Assembly: GCA_040756745.1 (NCBI GenBank)
Contig: JBFLYO010000014.1
Coordinates: 1-64,000, forward strand
Direction: 5' to 3'
DNA: 64,000 bases
Source of the DNA: JBFLYO01 sp040756745
GTDB lineage: Bacteria; Bacteroidota; Ignavibacteria; UBA10030; UBA6906
Below, in pieces: positions 41,711 through 50,760 of the stretch; position 1 is the stretch's first letter, and each line of letters opens with the position of its first letter. The notes beneath the pieces were generated by a model that searched no databases, was not told where the DNA came from, and saw nothing but the letters and a program-made list of their open reading frames with translations. Both the position numbers and the translations under genes were made by a program.

Positions 41711-43564
41711 TTATCGGTCGGAGTCTCGCATAACGGCGTAGATGCCCGCAGTGTTCCCCCCTATCTCAATCTGCTCTACGTTGCCGATATCCACTACCCC
41801 GCCGGTGATCAGGTCCCGCAACCGGGTCGCGCCTGCAAGCCCATGGCGGTATGGCGCGAGGTTGATCCGCTGGGGTTGATTCTTGTTGTTGACGATAATC
41901 ATCGTCTGTTCGTCATCGAGCGCGCGAAGATAAACGTACGCCTCGTCGACAGGCGGGAAGTGCACCAAGCGACCGTACGCCAGCGACGGCCGCTGCTTTC
42001 TGAGATGGAGAATCCGGCGGAGTGAAGTGAACATGCTGTTGGAAACCCTCCCCTCTACCGTGAACGCATCAGTCGTGTCCCCGGGGAACCCGCCGGGGAA
42101 ATCGGCGCGGATTGCGCCGTGGCTCCTCCCTCCCATCAATCCGATTTCCGTGCCGTAGTAGATCTGGGGTATCCCCCGCGTGGTGAGAAGGAGTGTCAGC
42201 GCAAGCAGCGCGCGCGCCGAGTCCCCTTCCGTCAGATACATGATCCTCCGTGTATCATGGTTGTCCACAAACGTCATGAGTGCGTAGGGGTCGGCGTACA
42301 GGTGATCCTTCGAAAGACCATCGTAGATCAGCCGGATGCTCCCCCTGTTGCCGAACACCTCGGTGAAGGCGTCGAAGAGCGGGAAGTCGGTCACCGAGGG
42401 GAGGTTCGTGCCGCCACCCACGGCCAACGGGCTTCCTTTCTGGTACGGTGCCACGAAGGCCGGGTCGCCGATCCAGACCTCCCCCACGATGGAAAATGCA
42501 GGGTACTCCGCGAATATCGCCCGCGCCCACTCGGCAAGGAAACGCTGATCCGCATAGGGATAGGTGTCCTCCCTGATCCCGTCAATTCCCGTGGACTCAA
42601 TCCACCAGATGGTGTTTTGTGTGAGGTAACGGGCCACGAAGGAATTGCGTTGATTGAGATCCGGCATGTTGTCGGAAAACCAGCCGGAAACCACCGCCGC
42701 GCCCTCAGTGGAATCCATGTGAACGTCCGTCAACACCGGAAGATCGTGCGACACCCGCAGGTGACTTGACGCCGAGCCGTTGAGCCAGTCGGCCGACGGC
42801 AGGTCCTTCATCCAGGGATGTGCGATGCCGACATGATTGCTGACGTGATCCATGATCACCTTCAGCCCCCTGCGGTGCGCCTCCCGGACAAGCTCTTCGT
42901 AGAGGGCGTTCGTCCCGAAGCGCGGATCGATCGTGTAGAGGTCGGTGGCGGCGTAGCCGTGGTAGCTCGCGGCCGGCATGTTGTTTTCGACCAGCGGATT
43001 GATCCAGAGCGCGCTCACGCCGAGGTCGCTCAGGTAATCGAGATGGTCGATGATCCCCTTGAGATCGCCGCCGTGGCGACCGAGAGGAGAGTGGCGGTTG
43101 CGTGCCTCGGTCATGCCAGAGACGGTGTCGTTGGTGGTGTCGCCGTTCGCAAAACGGTCGGGCGTGATCAGGTAGATCACATCGCCCGCGTCGAATCCTC
43201 TCTGGCCGGTCCCCGAGGCTCGTCGGTGAAGGATGGGGTAGGCAAAGCTGACGCTGTCGTGCGCGCCGGTGAGCGTGATCCGGTGGTATCCTTCGAGCGC
43301 ATCCTCCGCAATTTCGATGTCCACGAAAGCATATGACGGGTCAGGGGTGCGATATATCCGGACCACGCGGATTTGCGGGGATTCGGAGTAGGCGCCGAGC
43401 CCTGTCAGGTGGGTCCCATGGATCATCAACTGCACCTGCTTCATCACCATCCCGCTCCACCAGTTAGGCGGCTCGACCTTTCTCACAGTCGGTGCTTGAG
43501 CAGACGCATGTCCTGCGATTGAGAGGAGGCAGATGAAGAGGGCAGATCGGACGCAGGGATTCAT
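41711..43564 (-). CDS. GH13 neopullulanase/cyclomaltodextrinase, secreted
   Basis: Alpha-glucan hydrolase of 617 residues with a signal peptide ending at ASA. An N-terminal beta-sandwich domain of the cyclomaltodextrinase type (about 25-115) precedes the GH13 barrel. Catalytic residues are Asp333 in GIDGIREDTYP (nucleophile), Glu362 in IVGEVW (acid/base) and Asp437 in FVDNHDTRR; IMDHVSNHVG is the first conserved region. It resembles SusA-type periplasmic enzymes acting on maltodextrins. It overlaps ettA by four bases, which is an odd pairing with a translation factor. The gap to the FecR gene (41614-41710) is purine/pyrimidine-rich and imperfectly palindromic. Confidence 0.88.
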   Translation of the reverse strand: MNPCVRSALFICLLSIAGHASAQAPTVRKVEPPNWWSGMVMKQVQLMIHGTHLTGLGAYSESPQIRVVRIYRTPDPSYAFVDIEIAEDALEGYHRITLTGAHDSVSFAYPILHRRASGTGQRGFDAGDVIYLITPDRFANGDTTNDTVSGMTEARNRHSPLGRHGGDLKGIIDHLDYLSDLGVSALWINPLVENNMPAASYHGYAATDLYTIDPRFGTNALYEELVREAHRRGLKVIMDHVSNHVGIAHPWMKDLPSADWLNGSASSHLRVSHDLPVLTDVHMDSTEGAAVVSGWFSDNMPDLNQRNSFVARYLTQNTIWWIESTGIDGIREDTYPYADQRFLAEWARAIFAEYPAFSIVGEVWIGDPAFVAPYQKGSPLAVGGGTNLPSVTDFPLFDAFTEVFGNRGSIRLIYDGLSKDHLYADPYALMTFVDNHDTRRIMYLTEGDSARALLALTLLLTTRGIPQIYYGTEIGLMGGRSHGAIRADFPGGFPGDTTDAFTVEGRVSNSMFTSLRRILHLRKQRPSLAYGRLVHFPPVDEAYVYLRALDDEQTMIIVNNKNQPQRINLAPYRHGLAGATRLRDLITGGVVDIGNVEQIEIGGNTAGIYAVMRDSDR

Positions 43565-45234
43565 CCGCGGGTCAACTTCTTGTACTTGATGCGGTGGGGC
43601 TGACTGGCGTCGATGCCAAGACGGCGCCGACGGTCCGCTTCATATTCCGAGTAGTTGCCGTCGAACCAGACGACACTGCTGTCCCCCTCAAACGCCAGGA
43701 TATGGGTCGCGATTCTGTCGAGGAACCAGCGGTCATGGGAGATAACCACGGCACAGCCGGCGAAGTTCTGGAGCGCCTCTTCGAGCGCTCTGAGCGTGTT
43801 GACGTCGAGATCGTTCGTGGGCTCGTCGAGCAGCAGGACGTTCGCCTCCTGCCGGAGGATCTTGGCGAGGTGCACCCTGTTCCGTTCGCCGCCGGAGAGG
43901 ATGCCCACGTTCTTCTGCTGGTCGGTACCGCTGAAATTGAACCTTGCGACATATGAACGGGAGTTGACCTCCCGTTTTCCCAGCGTGATGAGCTCCTCCT
44001 TACCGGAAATCTCCTCCCAGATCGTATTTGCGCCGTTAAGGGGGCGACTCTGATCGACGTACGCCAGCTTCACCGTCTCGCCGAGGCGGATGGCCCCCGC
44101 GTCGGGCGTTTCCTGCCCGGTGATCATGCGGAAGAGCGTCGTCTTTCCCGCCCCGTTCGGCCCGATGACACCTATGATGCCGCCGGGAGGGAGGGAAAAG
44201 TTCATGTGCTCGTACAGGACGATGTCGCCATAGGCCTTGGAAACGTCGTTGGCCTCGATCACAACGTTGCCCAGCCGAGGCCCAGGGGGGATGTAGAGTT
44301 CCATCTCCTCATTTCGCTTTTCCGTCTCCTCAGCAAGCATCGATTCGTAGGCGGTGATTCGCGCCTTGCTTTTCGCGTGGCGCCCTTTCGGGTTCATGCG
44401 GATCCATTCCAGCTCGTGAGTGAGAGCGCGCTGCCGTTTTGATTCCTGCTTCTCCTCCACTGCGAGCCGGGCCCGCTTCTGCTCCAGCCAGGCGGAGTAG
44501 TTTCCCTGGAACGGTATGCCTTCCCCGCGGTCCAGCTCGAGTATCCAGCCCGCCACATTGTCGAGAAAATAACGGTCGTGCGTAACCGCGAGGACGGTTC
44601 CGGGATACTGGGCGAGGTGTGTTTCGAGCCAGGCCACGGACTCAGCGTCGAGATGGTTCGTCGGCTCGTCCAGCAGGAGGACGTCAGGGTTCTGCAGCAG
44701 GAGGCGGCAGAGGGCGACGCGCCGTCGTTCGCCGCCGGAGAGGACCGCAACGGAAGTTTCTCCTGGAGGACAGCGCAAGGCATCCATTGCCTGCTCGAGC
44801 CGGCTGTCGAGGTCCCATGCATTCAGACGGTCGATCTGTTCCTGCAACGCAGACTGGCGGTCGAGCAGAGCATCCAGGTCGGCCCCTTCGCCGGCCATGG
44901 CGGCGCTGACCTCCTCGTACTCCTGGAGAAGCTGCACGGTCTGCGCAACCCCTTCCTCGGCAATGTCCCGCACGGTTTTCGAGGAGTCGAGTTCCGGTTC
45001 CTGCGGAAGATAGCCGAACGTGATCCCCTTCTGCACCGAGATCTGTCCGAGAAAGTCCTTGTCGACGCCGGCGATGATCTTCAGCAGCGTGCTTTTCCCC
45101 GCGCCGTTCAGACCGAGGACGCCGATCTTCGCGCCGTAAAAGAATGAGAGAGAAATGTCCTTCAGGATCTGCCGGTTCGGTTTGACAACCCTGCCGACGC
45201 GGACCATTGAGAATATGATCTTATTGTCGCTCAT
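43561..45234 (-). CDS. ettA: Energy-dependent translational throttle protein EttA
   Basis: ABC-F ATPase of 557 residues that binds the ribosomal E site and gates elongation according to the ATP/ADP ratio. Two ATPase domains lack membrane segments: Walker A GLNGAGKSTLL and GPNGAGKTTLF, signatures LSGGERRR and LSGGERNR, Walker B LLLDEPTNHLD and LLLDEPTNDLD. The inter-domain linker and the EttA arm between them, and the characteristic N-terminus KIIFSMVRVGR, point to EttA rather than Uup or YheS. It is followed by the amylase gene with an ATGA overlap. Confidence 0.93.
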   Translation of the reverse strand: MSDNKIIFSMVRVGRVVKPNRQILKDISLSFFYGAKIGVLGLNGAGKSTLLKIIAGVDKDFLGQISVQKGITFGYLPQEPELDSSKTVRDIAEEGVAQTVQLLQEYEEVSAAMAGEGADLDALLDRQSALQEQIDRLNAWDLDSRLEQAMDALRCPPGETSVAVLSGGERRRVALCRLLLQNPDVLLLDEPTNHLDAESVAWLETHLAQYPGTVLAVTHDRYFLDNVAGWILELDRGEGIPFQGNYSAWLEQKRARLAVEEKQESKRQRALTHELEWIRMNPKGRHAKSKARITAYESMLAEETEKRNEEMELYIPPGPRLGNVVIEANDVSKAYGDIVLYEHMNFSLPPGGIIGVIGPNGAGKTTLFRMITGQETPDAGAIRLGETVKLAYVDQSRPLNGANTIWEEISGKEELITLGKREVNSRSYVARFNFSGTDQQKNVGILSGGERNRVHLAKILRQEANVLLLDEPTNDLDVNTLRALEEALQNFAGCAVVISHDRWFLDRIATHILAFEGDSSVVWFDGNYSEYEADRRRRLGIDASQPHRIKYKKLTRG

Positions 45235-45253
45235 GAAGAGTCTCGTGGGGGAA

Positions 45254-45284
45254 CAAAAAAGGGATCACGATCGACCGTGATCCC
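45254..45284 (-). terminator. Rho-independent terminator of the small lipoprotein gene
   Basis: On the minus strand, a perfect 9-bp stem (45284-45276 with 45269-45261) with a six-base loop is followed by six T. It lies between the lipoprotein gene and ettA. Confidence 0.9.
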
Positions 45285-45307
45285 CCGGTGATCACTCGGC
45301 GTGAATG

Positions 45308-45823
45308 CTACTTCTTCACCATCTTCTTTGCCGGCTTGGCGAATCTTGCCGCAATCTCGTCGGCAAACGTCTTATGGGAATCAATGGCTGTCGTTGCCGC
45401 CGTTAGCGCCTCTTCGAGGCTGGTCTTCACCTTCGTCACGCCCTCTTTCGCACCGTTGAGCTGGATCATGACCTCCTCGTGGTTCATCGTCTCGTCATAC
45501 GGCTTGAATCCCGCCATCCACTCCTTCATGGAGGCTACGGCTGCAGACAGCTTCTGCTTCGCGGTGCTCAGGTCGTCCATGCTGTGGCCAGCCGTTTCCT
45601 TCGGGTGGTCGGACGCGAGCTTCTGGAAATTGGCGATCGCCTCGTCCACCTTTGCCGACATGTCGTTCGCTTTGTTCATCAAGGCCATTCCTTCGTCGTG
45701 GGCCTTTGTGACGGAAGCGTAGAGGTCGGACTCCATCTGCTTCATCTCTGCCGATTTCCCACAACCGGCGAGGAGAAGAGCCACCACCAGCATCGCTACA
45801 AGAGGAAGGATGTGTGTTCTCAT
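45308..45823 (-). CDS. Small helical lipoprotein, unknown function
   Basis: Protein of 171 residues. Lipoprotein signal LVAMLVVALLLAGC, then an almost wholly alpha-helical body (MKQMESDLYASVTKAHDEGM and onward) with a Lys-rich C-terminus. It has no known domain; the helical bundle may resemble periplasmic spacer or adaptor lipoproteins. ATG 45823 is favoured by AGGAG eight bases upstream; earlier ATGs at 45829 and 45865 are not. It has its own promoter and terminator. Confidence 0.75.
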   Translation of the reverse strand: MRTHILPLVAMLVVALLLAGCGKSAEMKQMESDLYASVTKAHDEGMALMNKANDMSAKVDEAIANFQKLASDHPKETAGHSMDDLSTAKQKLSAAVASMKEWMAGFKPYDETMNHEEVMIQLNGAKEGVTKVKTSLEEALTAATTAIDSHKTFADEIAARFAKPAKKMVKK

Positions 45824-45868
45824 GGGCATACTCCTGGGGGTCATTGAATGATGTGGGAAAAACATATA

Positions 45869-45897
45869 AATATACGAGATGTTCCCCCGCCAAGCAA
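45869..45897 (-). promoter_or_regulatory. Promoter of the small lipoprotein gene
   Basis: On the minus strand, TTGCTT (45897-45892) and TATATT (45874-45869) with a 17-base spacer. The rest of the gap up to 46013 is AT-rich, but no clear promoter for the plus-strand DUF1800 gene was found. Confidence 0.65.
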
Positions 45898-46013
45898 CGA
45901 ATTGGGTATTTGTCAGGTCAAAAAAATTGCGAACATTACAAAAAGCTTGAAAATGATAGGTTTAATCTCGATTTTGGCAGCACAAGAGGAAAGAACTTCT
46001 GCAGGGGTGTCTC

Positions 46014-47759
46014 ATGAAAAGACGGGAGTTGTTGGAGGAAGTGCTGACGCCGACGGACGCGCCGGCGGCGCGGGATGAGGAGCTGGTCAGCCCGTTCGCG
46101 AACAGGTCACTCCCCAAGGTGGCGCGGACTACCGCCGGGTTGGAGCTCTACACCGGGGCATGGACTGACGCGCAGGCGGTCCACCTTCTTCGGAGAACGA
46201 CATTCGGTCCCTCGAAGTCACACCTCGACGCGGTCATGGGGTTGTCGATGAGCACCGCCGTTGATGCGCTTCTCGCGCCCTGGCCCGAGGAACCGACCCA
46301 GCCCCTCACCTACGTCGCACCTTCATCCACCAACGGCGAGGTTGCCCCGCTGGGAACCACCTGGGTCAACTCGACCTTCCGCAATACGGACCCTGTTGCC
46401 AACCCCAACAATGCGAGCCCGACAGGTATCAGGATCAACTCGCTGAAAGCATGGTGGATGGGGTTGCTGTTGAACCAACAGCTCTCCATCCGGGAGAAGA
46501 TGACCCTCTTCTGGCACAATCACTTCGTGACAGAGATCCTCACTGTCGGCGATCCGAGATACTCCTACCGGTACATCGCGCTGCTGCGCAGGTCGGCGCT
46601 GGGGAACTTCAGGGATCTCGCCCGCGACATTACCATCGACGGCGCCATGCTCGTGTATCTCAACGGAACTGCCAACACCAAGACGGGTCCCGACGAGAAC
46701 TACGCGCGCGAGCTTCAGGAACTCTTCACGATCGGAAAGGGGCCGCTGGCGGGCCCGGGGGACTACACCAACTACACTGAAGCGGACGTCAAGGCAGCCG
46801 CCCGGGTGTTGACAGGCTGGCGGCGGTATCAGAACCCCGACGGAACGGTAGGACAGGCGACTGGCTACTTCGATCTGGCGCGGCACGACACGACGAACAA
46901 GATTTTTTCCGCACGTTACAACAATGCGGTAATCACCGGCGGCACGAACGGTGTCGCGGAGCTGGCCGCACTGCTCGACATGATCTTTGCGCAGCCGGAG
47001 ACGGCGAAATTCATCTGCCGCAAGCTCTACCGGTGGTTCGTTTACTACGTGATCGACGATGTCACGGAGGCAAATGTCATTACTCCGATGGCGGACATCC
47101 TGCGTCAGAACAACTACGTCATCGCACCGGCGCTCTCGGCTCTGTTGAAGAGCGCGCACTTTTATGATCCGGTCAATATGGGATGCATGATCAAGAGTCC
47201 CATTGATCTCATCGCAGGGGTGTGCCGGCAATTCGGCGTAGCGCCTCCTCAGACGAGCGTCACGACGCAATATCAGGGATGGTACAACCTCGCCGTTCAG
47301 GGGTCATCGATGCAACAGGACATTGGGGAGCCGCCCAACGTGGCTGGTTGGCCCGCATACTACCAGAATCCCGAGTTCTATGAGCTCTGGATCAACTCCG
47401 ACACGCTTCCCAAGAGGAGCAGGCTGACGGACCTGCTGATCGGGAACGGGTATTCTTCGGGCGGCGTCACGCTGGTCATCGATCCCCTCGCCTTTGCCAG
47501 GACATTTGCCAACCCTGCCGATCCGAATGCCGTGGTGGACGAGGCCGGCCGACGCCTGTTCCCCCTGCCGTTAACAGAGTCACAACAGTCGATTCTCAAA
47601 AGCACCCTCGTGCAGGGTTTGCCGGACTATGAATGGTCCAACGAATGGAACGCGTACCTGGCCGATCCAACCAACACGAATGTGTCGAAGCCGATCAAAA
47701 CCAAACTGCAGGCATTGCTCGGCCTGATGTTGCGCATGCCCGAATTTCAACTGCTGTGA
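46014..47759 (+). CDS. DUF1800-family protein
   Basis: Protein of 581 residues of the DUF1800 family, whose biochemical role is not established. Family hallmarks are HLLRRTTFGPSKSHL near the N-terminus, MTLFWHNHFVTE, and DENYARELQELFTIG. No cleavable signal is apparent at the given ATG (MKRRELLEEVL). It is followed after 17 bases by a DUF1501 gene. The two families occur side by side in many planctomycetes, proteobacteria and FCB bacteria, and are thought to act together at the cell surface or on exported material. Confidence 0.88.
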   Translation: MKRRELLEEVLTPTDAPAARDEELVSPFANRSLPKVARTTAGLELYTGAWTDAQAVHLLRRTTFGPSKSHLDAVMGLSMSTAVDALLAPWPEEPTQPLTYVAPSSTNGEVAPLGTTWVNSTFRNTDPVANPNNASPTGIRINSLKAWWMGLLLNQQLSIREKMTLFWHNHFVTEILTVGDPRYSYRYIALLRRSALGNFRDLARDITIDGAMLVYLNGTANTKTGPDENYARELQELFTIGKGPLAGPGDYTNYTEADVKAAARVLTGWRRYQNPDGTVGQATGYFDLARHDTTNKIFSARYNNAVITGGTNGVAELAALLDMIFAQPETAKFICRKLYRWFVYYVIDDVTEANVITPMADILRQNNYVIAPALSALLKSAHFYDPVNMGCMIKSPIDLIAGVCRQFGVAPPQTSVTTQYQGWYNLAVQGSSMQQDIGEPPNVAGWPAYYQNPEFYELWINSDTLPKRSRLTDLLIGNGYSSGGVTLVIDPLAFARTFANPADPNAVVDEAGRRLFPLPLTESQQSILKSTLVQGLPDYEWSNEWNAYLADPTNTNVSKPIKTKLQALLGLMLRMPEFQLL

Positions 47760-47776
47760 GCGGAGGAGACACGATC

Positions 47777-49366
47777 ATGAACCGACGAGAGTTTCTCACG
47801 CGTGCCGTGCCTGCGACGACCCTCCCCTTCGTGTTGCAGGGGTTTTCGCTTCAGGCCTACGGGCAATCGCCCCTCCTGTCGGCGCTGACATCCGCTGCGT
47901 ATCAGACCGACCGCGTGCTGGTGCTGATCCAGCTCAACGGCGGAAACGACGGACTGAATACGGTCATTGCCCTCGACCGGTACGCCGAGCTCACCGCGGC
48001 AAGGCCGAACATCCTGATCCCCTCCAACCGCGTGCTCCTGCTGACAAGCACCACGGGGCTCCACCCGTCGATGACAGGTCTGCAGACCCTGTACAATGCC
48101 GGACAACTGGCGGTCATCCAGGCCGTGGGGTATCCGAATCCGAACTTCTCTCATTTCCGTGCGACGGACATCTGGCTGACGGCGACGGACGCAAAGGTTG
48201 TGGCGAGCACCGGGTGGCTGGGGCGGTATCTCGAAGAGGAATTCACGGGCTATCCGACGGGATATCCCAATGCCGTGATGCCGGACCCGCTCGCCCTGCA
48301 GATCGGCTCGGTCATCTCGCCGGCGCTGCAGGGAGACAGCGGTTCCATGGGGCTCGCCGTCAGCAATCCCAACTCCACGTACACCTATCCCGGCGCTGAC
48401 GATACTCCGCCGAACACGCCGGCCGGGCATGAGCTGACATTCATTCGTCAGGTCGCACAGCAAACCCAGCAATACTCCACGGTGATTCGGGCTGCCTCCG
48501 CGAGGGGGACAAATCTCTCGACGCTCTACCCCACGGCGGGGCAGAACTCGCTGGCGGACCAGCTCAAGATCGTTGCTCGGCTGATCGCCGGGGGACTCAT
48601 GACCACGATCTATATCGTCAATATCGGAGGGTTTGACACCCATTCGGCCCAGGCCACGGCGAGCGACACCACCCTCGGGACCCACGCAACGCTGCTGGGG
48701 CGCCTGTCCACGGCAATTCTGGCATTTCAGGACGATCTGACCAGGTTGGGGCTGGCACAGCGGGTGGTCGGCATGACATTCTCCGAATTCGGACGGAGGA
48801 TCAAGTCGAACTCGAGCGGGGGGACGGACCACGGCACCGCGGCGCCGATGTTCATCTTCGGCACGAACGTGAATGCAAGTGTCTTTGGCACCAGCCCGGT
48901 CCTTCCCGCCACCCCGACGGTAAGCGACAACGTGCCGCTGCAGTTCGATTTCCGGTCGGTGTACGCATCCGTGCTGAAGGACTGGTTCGGGGCATCCCAG
49001 ACGGAAATTGATATTGCTGTTACCGGGACCATCAGCAATCCACTGACGAGCTCCGTCATCGCTTCGGGGGCGGTTGCCTCGGCATCGGGCCAGCAGCTGC
49101 CGAGGGACTTTACGTTGGAGCAGAACTATCCCAACCCGTTCAACCCTACCACGGTGATCCGGTATTCTCTTCCGCATGGTTCGAACGTCCTGCTTGAAGT
49201 ATACACGACAACAGGACAGCGCGTTGCCGTCCTTGTCGATGCGTTGCAGGAGGGGGGCATCCACGAGGTGACGTTTGACGGCCGTGCATTGGCGAGCGGG
49301 GCGTATTTCTATCGGCTCCGAGCGGGGGATTTTCAGGAAACTCGGAAAATGCTCTTCGTTCGCTAA
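47777..49366 (+). CDS. DUF1501-family protein with T9SS sorting domain
   Basis: Protein of 529 residues. A Tat-like signal (NRREFLTR then a hydrophobic run to YGQ) is followed by the DUF1501 domain, related to sulfatase/phosphatase folds (LIQLNGGNDGLNT, NIGGFDTH, FSEFGRR). The last 85 residues form a type IX secretion sorting domain (LEQNYPNPFNPTTVIRYSLP, ending in ARGD-like YFYRL..F..TRKMLFVR). Export to the cell surface via T9SS is therefore predicted; combining a Tat-like signal with a T9SS domain is unusual. It has the ribosome binding site GGAGG and is paired with the DUF1800 gene. Confidence 0.9.
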   Translation: MNRREFLTRAVPATTLPFVLQGFSLQAYGQSPLLSALTSAAYQTDRVLVLIQLNGGNDGLNTVIALDRYAELTAARPNILIPSNRVLLLTSTTGLHPSMTGLQTLYNAGQLAVIQAVGYPNPNFSHFRATDIWLTATDAKVVASTGWLGRYLEEEFTGYPTGYPNAVMPDPLALQIGSVISPALQGDSGSMGLAVSNPNSTYTYPGADDTPPNTPAGHELTFIRQVAQQTQQYSTVIRAASARGTNLSTLYPTAGQNSLADQLKIVARLIAGGLMTTIYIVNIGGFDTHSAQATASDTTLGTHATLLGRLSTAILAFQDDLTRLGLAQRVVGMTFSEFGRRIKSNSSGGTDHGTAAPMFIFGTNVNASVFGTSPVLPATPTVSDNVPLQFDFRSVYASVLKDWFGASQTEIDIAVTGTISNPLTSSVIASGAVASASGQQLPRDFTLEQNYPNPFNPTTVIRYSLPHGSNVLLEVYTTTGQRVAVLVDALQEGGIHEVTFDGRALASGAYFYRLRAGDFQETRKMLFVR

Positions 49367-49456
49367 GGACCTTCGGGCGAATACAGACATCATTCCGCAC
49401 CCGGTGTCCACCATCACCTCCGAGGGACTGCACGTTCTTCACCATGCCGCAGCGCT

Positions 49457-49484
49457 TTGATTCTGCGTGGAAGAGTGGTATATT
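49457..49484 (+). promoter_or_regulatory. Promoter, possibly leaderless transcript
   Basis: TTGATT at 49457-49462 and TATATT at 49479-49484 with a 16-base spacer. Transcription would begin at about 49490, the A of the ATG of the next gene. Bases 49367-49456 show nothing else. Confidence 0.5.
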
Positions 49485-49489
49485 CCACC

Positions 49490-50098
49490 ATGGAAATACC
49501 ACTGCTCGGGAACGGAGTCAACCAGTCTTTCATTCTGCCGCGCGTCGTCAACTGGCTTGGCAGGCGTTCGGTGTCGATGATTGTCATTGTGAGCGCGGTC
49601 TTGATTGCGCTGATCACTATGGCAATTCCGATGCTCAAGGGCGCCACGGGGATCCTGGGCAGCGTGGCTCCGTTCTATCTCTTGCCAATCGGATTGGTCG
49701 CTTTGCGATCGAATCGCGCCGCGGGGTTACTGACGGCCATCCTGTGCAGTCTGGTCTGGGCGCTGCTTGACGTTCGGTTTGCCGGCAAGGTGAACTGGTG
49801 GCCGGAGACATGGAACATCCTGATGAGGGCGGGGATCTTCGTGGCATTTGCGCTCGTCTTGTCGCGCATTCGATACGACATCCTGAAGGAGATCCAGCTC
49901 AACACCGAGCTCCAGGCGGCGCTGGCCGAGGTGAAGCAGTTGAGCGGGCTGTTGCCGATCTGTGCGTGGTGCAAGCGGATCAGGGATGACGGCGGCAACT
50001 GGGAGCCGATCGAGACATACATCTCGGTCCACTCCGACGCCGACTTCACGCATGGGATCTGTCCTGATTGCGCGAAGAAGTACCATCACACTCAGTAA
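49490..50098 (+). CDS. Four-TM protein with C-terminal CxxC...CPxC domain
   Basis: Protein of 202 residues. Four membrane helices (about 30-50, 58-78, 84-102 and 112-130) are followed by a short coiled coil (ILKEIQLNTELQAALAEVKQ) and a Cys-rich tail: LPICAWCKRIRDDGGNWEPI and then HGICPDCAKK. The same tail, with two Cys pairs, is known at the C-termini of some response regulators and sensor kinases, where its role (metal or redox) is not settled. Here it is joined to a bare membrane module, suggesting a small membrane sensor. I chose ATG 49490; a TTG at 49457 would overlap the promoter. Confidence 0.75.
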   Translation: MEIPLLGNGVNQSFILPRVVNWLGRRSVSMIVIVSAVLIALITMAIPMLKGATGILGSVAPFYLLPIGLVALRSNRAAGLLTAILCSLVWALLDVRFAGKVNWWPETWNILMRAGIFVAFALVLSRIRYDILKEIQLNTELQAALAEVKQLSGLLPICAWCKRIRDDGGNWEPIETYISVHSDADFTHGICPDCAKKYHHTQ

Positions 50099-50166
50099 TA
50101 ATGAGGGGGCGAGAGGGAGAAGGAGACGGGGGGACCGGAGGACGAGGGGACAGGGGGAAAAGACTA

Positions 50167-50241
50167 CGGGGCGTGGCGCAGTCCGGCTAGCGCGCTTGGT
50201 TTGGGACCAAGAGGCCGGGGGTTCGAATCCCCCCGCCCCGA
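50167..50241 (+). tRNA. tRNA-Pro (UGG)
   Basis: A complete cloverleaf of 75 bases: acceptor arms CGGGGCG and CGCCCCG, anticodon stem CTTGG/CCAAG with loop TTTGGGA (anticodon TGG), and T-loop TTCGAAT. CCA is not encoded. The discriminator base is A. Confidence 0.95.
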
Positions 50242-50392
50242 CACTCAACGCATTCAGAGTTCAGAGGTCAGAGTTTGTCCTGAGAGTAGTCAGAAGTCAG
50301 TAGGCAGAAATCAGAAAGAAGTAGTCAGGAAGCATGGGGCTGGAAGGACGAGGAGTAGGGGGAAATGAGTAGGGGGGTAGGGGGAAAGATGT

Positions 50393-50421
50393 AAGGAGCC
50401 ATGGTCGGCTCCTTTGCTGTT
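50393..50421 (+). terminator. Terminator after tRNA-Pro
   Basis: Eight-bp stem AAGGAGCC/GGCTCCTT with a six-base loop and a T-rich tail. Bases 50242-50392 hold only degenerate CAGAAGTCAG-like and G/A-rich low-complexity sequence. Confidence 0.65.
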
Positions 50422-50440
50422 TATGGCGTGGATGGCTGCG

Positions 50441-50469
50441 TTGCAGGGGAGGGGGAAAATTCGTATCTT
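50441..50469 (+). promoter_or_regulatory. Promoter of the tRNA-Arg region
   Basis: TTGCAG at 50441-50446 and TATCTT at 50464-50469 with a 17-base spacer. It would transcribe the split tRNA-Arg-like gene and the intact tRNA-Arg. Confidence 0.55.
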
Positions 50470-50524
50470 TATAGTTCGCCGAGCCCTTAAGCAGAATGAC
50501 GCAGCGGGAGGTGTAACGCGTTTC

Positions 50525-50565
50525 GAATTCAGATATCTGATATCAGATATCTGATATCTGAATTC
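50525..50565. repeat. WGATATC heptamer repeat flanked by GAATTC
   Basis: Four tandem seven-base units alternating AGATATC and TGATATC lie between two GAATTC hexamers. The whole 41-base block is a near-palindrome with three mismatched positions, lying six bases before the split tRNA-like gene. Confidence 0.8.
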
Positions 50566-50592
50566 AGGAAGGCTCCATCGCTCAACTGGATA

Positions 50593-50700
50593 TTCGCCTG
50601 CGTCTGGGAAGCGACTTCGGCGGACGGTCACGCCTGCGTCTGGGAAGCGACTTCGGCGGACGGGTTCACCCGCCGAAGCTGCTCCCCAAGCGTAGGCGGG
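50593..50700. repeat. Insert 1: 33-bp direct repeats plus inverted copy
   Basis: Two identical 33-base copies (50595-50627, 50631-50663; starting CGCCTGCGTCTGGGAAGCGA) are followed by a partial inverted copy (50669-50700). The ends form the inverted repeat CGCCTGCG/CGTAGGCG. It interrupts the split tRNA in the D-arm. Confidence 0.75.
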
Positions 50701-50720
50701 GAGCAACAGCCTACTAAGTC

Positions 50721-50756
50721 CCGTCCCGCACGGAGCTAGCGCTCCATGCGGGACGG
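50721..50756. repeat. Insert 2a: 16-bp hairpin
   Basis: Stem 50721-50736 with 50741-50756, one mismatch and TAGC loop. It forms the left part of insert 2 of the split tRNA. Confidence 0.8.
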
Positions 50757-50760
50757 AGAT

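Noticed and set aside
50595..50663. 36-base period repeats considered as a CRISPR array
   Set aside because: Only two copies with three-base gaps, plus an inverted copy; there are no spacers and no cas genes.
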